Assembly: GCA_017551645.1 (NCBI GenBank) | Contig: JAFZLE010000244.1 | Location: forward strand, 1 to 10,071 | From: Clostridia bacterium | GTDB taxonomy: Bacteria > Bacillota > Clostridia > Christensenellales > Aristaeellaceae | DNA: 10,071 bases | Reading direction: 5' to 3' | Shown here: piece by piece, positions 7,401 to 10,071 of the stretch | How positions within the stretch are numbered: the first letter of the stretch is position 1 | Layout: the number at the start of each line of letters is the position of its first letter | Notes under the pieces: generated by a model | Database searches by the model: none | Seen by the model: the letters and a program-made list of their open reading frames with translations, nothing else | Told to the model about the DNA's origin: nothing | Program-made: the position numbers and the translations under genes

Positions 7401-8179
7401 CGCAGAAGGATACTGCCGCGGGCATGCCGGACAGCGTCCTGAACAGCTTTGTCAGGCGGTCCTGTGCCATACTGAAAGACGAACTGACGGGGATATACCT
7501 GCACGGGTCCGCGGTAATGGGCTGCTTTAATCCCGCCAAGAGTGACATAGACCTGATCATCGTGGTCGGCGCGCCCATGTCCGATCCCGTGAAAAGGCGG
7601 TTTATGGACATGGTGGCGGAACTTAACGTCTCGGCTCCCGCGAAGGGCATAGAGATGAGCGTCGTCACCCGTGACGTGTGTGCCCCGTTCGTATACCCAA
7701 CGCCGTTCGAGCTGCACTTCTCGGCAGGGTATCTTGAGCGTTACCGCAGCGATCCCGACGAGTATATACGGAACATGCGGGGGACCGATAAAGACCTGGC
7801 CGCGCATTTTACCGTGATAGGCAAAAGGGGCAGGTGCCTGTACGGGGCGCCCATAAAAGAGGTATTCGCCGAAGTGCCCCGGCAGGCGTATATGGATTCC
7901 CTGATGTATGACGTGGAGAACGCGGAAGCGGAGATCGCGGACAACGCGATGTACCTTACGCTGAACCTTGCCCGGGTGCTGGCGTATGCCGAGGAGGGGC
8001 GTGTGCTCTCCAAAAAAGAAGGCGGAGAATGGGCGATAGGGCTTGTGCCCGAGGAATACCGTCCGCTGGTAGAGGACGCCCTGAACGAGTACGTCCAAAA
8101 CGCGGCGGTGACTTATGACGCGGCGCTTGCCGGGCGGTATGCGGGGTATATGCTCGGCAGGATCGAAAAAAGCATGTGA
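7397..8179 (+). CDS. AadA/ANT-type aminoglycoside nucleotidyltransferase-like protein
   Basis: The protein is 260 residues, close to AadA (about 260). The nucleotidyltransferase core is intact: HGSAVMGCFNPAKSDIDL has Gly37-Ser38 and the metal ligands Asp50 and Asp52, and Glu86 (GIEMSVV) sits where the catalytic Glu of AadA does. The C-terminal region keeps AadA-like landmarks: PFELHF, an AEIADNAMYLTLNLARVLAY helix, and KKEGGEWAI followed by PEEYRPLVEDA. Relatives transfer AMP from ATP to streptomycin, spectinomycin or similar aminoglycosides in the cytoplasm and inactivate them. Which drug, if any, is unknown; many Firmicutes relatives are uncharacterised. No strong Shine-Dalgarno precedes the ATG, so translation is probably coupled to the flavodoxin gene by the 4-base overlap. 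Confidence 0.85.
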   Translation: MTQKDTAAGMPDSVLNSFVRRSCAILKDELTGIYLHGSAVMGCFNPAKSDIDLIIVVGAPMSDPVKRRFMDMVAELNVSAPAKGIEMSVVTRDVCAPFVYPTPFELHFSAGYLERYRSDPDEYIRNMRGTDKDLAAHFTVIGKRGRCLYGAPIKEVFAEVPRQAYMDSLMYDVENAEAEIADNAMYLTLNLARVLAYAEEGRVLSKKEGGEWAIGLVPEEYRPLVEDALNEYVQNAAVTYDAALAGRYAGYMLGRIEKSM

Positions 8180-8206
8180 AATGCGCTGAGCGGCGGGATC
8201 ATGACA

Positions 8207-8213
8207 GGGGGAG
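8207..8213 (+). promoter_or_regulatory. Ribosome binding site for the methyltransferase gene
   Basis: A GGGGGAG run ends 6 bases before the ATG at 8220 and supports that start. Confidence 0.7.
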
Positions 8214-8219
8214 ACACAC

Positions 8220-8969
8220 ATGGCGAAGCAGAATGTCTACGATAACGAGGCGTTTTTTGAGTACTTCAAAAACTGCAGGAGCAGCGAGGTAAATTTCAAC
8301 GACTGCATAGAAACGCCTATCCTTCTGTCCATGCTTCCGGACCTTCGGGGGAAAACGGTGCTGGATATAGGCTGCGGCATGGGGCAGCATGCCAGGCAGT
8401 ATGCCGATATGGGCGCGGAGTCGGTGCTGGGGATAGACATTTCCGAAAAGATGCTCGCGTACGCTAAAGCGTACAACAGCGCCCCGAATATCACCTATGA
8501 ACGCATGGCAATGGAAGATATAGCCGCGATAGACGGACGGTTTGACCTGGTCACGAGCTCGCTTGCGTTCGATTACGTCGAGGACTTCGGCGGACTGATG
8601 AAACATATACGCGCGCTTATGAAGGATGGGTCGGAGTTTGTGTTCAGCATGTCCCATCCCATGGCAAGCGCCTGGGACGGAGCATATGACAGGTACACTC
8701 GCACCGCAACGGGCGAGCGGCTGTATGCGAACATACATAACTACTCCGTGGAAGGGCTCAGAAAAGTCAAATGGGTGATAGACGGGTACGAGTGCTACCA
8801 CAGGACAGTTTCCACGCTGATAAACGCGCTGGTACAGGCAGGGCTTGGCATAGAGGAATGCCGTGAGTCCAGTGTACCGGATGAACTCAGAGAAAAGCAT
8901 CCCGACATATTCGGAGGGGTCATTCACCGCCCGGATTTTATATTCTTCAGATGCCGGAAAGCGGAATAG
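8220..8969 (+). CDS. Class I SAM-dependent methyltransferase
   Basis: The protein is 249 residues. Motif I is VLDIGCGMGQH at residues 47-57, and the acidic residue closing strand 2 (GIDIS, Asp73) contacts the SAM ribose; FDLVTSSLAFDYVED follows as the strand-4 region. The N-terminus (IYDNE-like, then FFEYF and an ETPILLSMLPDL segment before motif I) is typical of a Firmicutes small-molecule methyltransferase family often annotated as UbiE-like from its fold alone. The C-terminal half (HPMASAWDGAYDRYTR and onward) would cover the substrate pocket. It shows no sign of being an rRNA methylase or DNA methylase. The substrate is unknown. It is the last gene of the cluster, 40 bases after the nucleotidyltransferase gene, followed by terminator hairpins. 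Confidence 0.88.
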   Translation: MAKQNVYDNEAFFEYFKNCRSSEVNFNDCIETPILLSMLPDLRGKTVLDIGCGMGQHARQYADMGAESVLGIDISEKMLAYAKAYNSAPNITYERMAMEDIAAIDGRFDLVTSSLAFDYVEDFGGLMKHIRALMKDGSEFVFSMSHPMASAWDGAYDRYTRTATGERLYANIHNYSVEGLRKVKWVIDGYECYHRTVSTLINALVQAGLGIEECRESSVPDELREKHPDIFGGVIHRPDFIFFRCRKAE

Positions 8970-8987
8970 ACGCGCATTGCGCAAGAC

Positions 8988-9005
8988 CGACCCGGCGCGG
9001 GGTCG
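8988..9005 (+). terminator. First hairpin after the methyltransferase gene
   Basis: CGACCC (8988-8993) pairs with GGGTCG (9000-9005) around a 6-nt loop and is followed by TTT. It is short but well placed, 18 bases after the stop codon, and may act with the larger palindrome downstream. Confidence 0.45.
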
Positions 9006-9024
9006 TTTGATATGATCACGATCA

Positions 9025-9056
9025 CAAAACGGCGGGCGATATCGCCCGCCGTTTTG
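9025..9056. terminator. Bidirectional terminator: perfect 32-bp palindrome between convergent genes
   Basis: The 32 bases are perfectly self-complementary: C, four A, a GC-rich core centred on GATATC, four T, G. In either direction the transcript forms a stem ending in a U run, so it can terminate both the plus-strand methyltransferase transcript and the minus-strand DUF3592 gene (stop at 9079-9081). Confidence 0.85.
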
Positions 9057-9078
9057 CCGTATCTGTCGGTATGCAGGT

Positions 9079-10071
9079 TTACTCCACCACCGCCTGCTCG
9101 GTCTCGGAAATGGCGAAAACGGTGAGGAAGAGGGAATCAAAGTCGTCAGACGCCGTCCATACACGGTAATACATACTGCCCGCAGGCACGTTGAGCTTGT
9201 GCTGCGCCGCCTCGTCTTCGTGCACGTATACGCCGCTGGTCTCGGCTATGGCGAACGGAGCACCGTTAAGGGCAATGTTGTACACCACGTGGGGAAAACT
9301 GCTGAGCAGCGCGGTAGAAATGCGTATGCCGCGCCCGTGGACCGCGTCCCATATGTTCTGTCCGTCGAATTTGAACCAGGACTTGGCGGAGAAGAACCCG
9401 TCGTCGTATGTCTGAGACACGGTGTGGCCGACCTCGTGGGTCTCGGAGGTGTTTTTCGTGTGGTCGGTAAAAGTATATTCGCGGGCGCCCACAAGGGCCT
9501 GTTTGGTCATTTTGCCTTCATACAGCACGTTTCTGTCCGCGTCCTCAAGTATGTAGCCGGGTTTAAGGGGACTGCCGTCAAAACGGATATAGTACTCTGT
9601 AACGCCTTCGGCATCCTTGAAGCCGCTGAAAGCTTCGGCGGGGAATTTGCCGCCCGCGGTCTCGTCCAGCGCCTTGCTCTTTTTGAACGCCGTTACAGTC
9701 TTATACACGCCGAAAGCGACGGCGGCGACGCCCAGCACTATTATGATGGGTGAGATAAAGCCGCCCAATTTGCTGTTTGTCGTTTTTTCGGGGTTCTCGG
9801 GATCGTAGTACACCGTGATGTCGTCTCCGGCGCTGTATTTTTTGCTCAGGCCTGAGAAGGTGGTACCATACTCCCTGCCGTCCGCCGAGTAAGTGACGAG
9901 CACGTCGTACTGCTGGGCTTCGTCGCCCGTTTGGGGGAGCGTGACGACTTCCGCGACTTTTCCGGCGGTCTCCACGTAGTTGCCCGTGTTGAAACCTAAA
10001 AGGATCAGGCCGAATATGATCAGTATGAGCCCCGCGGGCACGAAGAAGCGGGCGGGTCCGGTGTTGCGCAT
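9079..10071 (-). CDS. DUF3592-domain membrane protein with unknown C-terminal beta-rich region
   Basis: 330 residues are visible, reading leftward. The first ATG coincides with the window edge, so the true start could lie outside. Residues 9-27 and about 106-124 are membrane helices. The extracytoplasmic-type beta segment between them (YVETAGKVAEVV, then VTYSADGREYG, and YSAGDDITVYYDPENPEKT) carries the hallmark of DUF3592: a small beta domain with the Val-Tyr-Tyr-Asp-Pro-x-Asn-Pro pattern between two helices. The remaining ~200 residues are soluble and beta-rich, with YYIRFDGSPLKPGYILEDADRN as a strand-rich start, and NIALNGAPFAIAETSGVYVHED near the end. They are not recognised; a tubby/LURP-like or scramblase-like fold is only a guess. 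No partner is visible, as the gene stands alone on this strand in the window. Confidence 0.75.
   Translation of the reverse strand: MRNTGPARFFVPAGLILIIFGLILLGFNTGNYVETAGKVAEVVTLPQTGDEAQQYDVLVTYSADGREYGTTFSGLSKKYSAGDDITVYYDPENPEKTTNSKLGGFISPIIIVLGVAAVAFGVYKTVTAFKKSKALDETAGGKFPAEAFSGFKDAEGVTEYYIRFDGSPLKPGYILEDADRNVLYEGKMTKQALVGAREYTFTDHTKNTSETHEVGHTVSQTYDDGFFSAKSWFKFDGQNIWDAVHGRGIRISTALLSSFPHVVYNIALNGAPFAIAETSGVYVHEDEAAQHKLNVPAGSMYYRVWTASDDFDSLFLTVFAISETEQAVVE

Noticed and set aside
7352..9164. Two minus-strand open frames of 289 and 321 codons opposite the nucleotidyltransferase and methyltransferase genes
   Set aside because: Both lie over clearly conserved plus-strand genes, have no recognisable motif, and the second crosses the terminator palindrome and the end of the DUF3592 gene.
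9199..9753. Plus-strand open frame of 184 codons opposite the DUF3592 gene
   Set aside because: It has no ribosome binding site or domain and is explained by the minus-strand gene.

Overview
The window reads as chromosomal DNA of a fairly GC-rich Gram-positive bacterium, most likely an anaerobic, gut-type Clostridia lineage. The clues are a pilin-fold surface protein with Lys/Asn isopeptide chemistry, purine-rich AGGAGG-type ribosome binding sites, a flavodoxin_4-type flavodoxin and a DUF3592 membrane protein. Genus cannot be fixed from sequence alone. Coding density is high, and no gap between genes exceeds about 110 bases. No rRNA, tRNA, IS element, phage gene or CRISPR array was found.

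Left part (1-5430), cell surface and extracellular: the 3' part of a very large repetitive surface protein, open at the window's left edge, carries five nearly equal 155-residue units (465-nt period). Each has the Lys, Glu and Asn expected for a self-forming isopeptide bond. A more canonical pilin domain and a final beta domain follow. The protein ends without a sortase signal or membrane anchor, and its only two cysteines are in the last 15 residues. A strong GC hairpin separates it from a secreted 671-residue family 5 (oligopeptide-type) substrate-binding protein with no lipobox cysteine and no transporter genes beside it. A terminator-like hairpin closes this part.

Middle part (5478-8969), a compact four-gene same-strand cluster: a MATE-family efflux pump, a small flavodoxin, an AadA/ANT-type nucleotidyltransferase overlapping the flavodoxin by 4 bases, and a class I SAM-dependent methyltransferase. 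Tight spacing and the ATGA overlap suggest one transcript. Export plus two small-molecule-modifying enzymes suggests a xenobiotic or antibiotic defence role, but the substrates are unknown.

Right part (8970-10071): two hairpins, one a perfect 32-bp palindrome flanked by A and T runs, form a terminator zone between convergent genes. The minus-strand gene beyond them encodes a DUF3592-type two-helix membrane protein with an unrecognised C-terminal beta-rich region. Its start coincides with the window edge.
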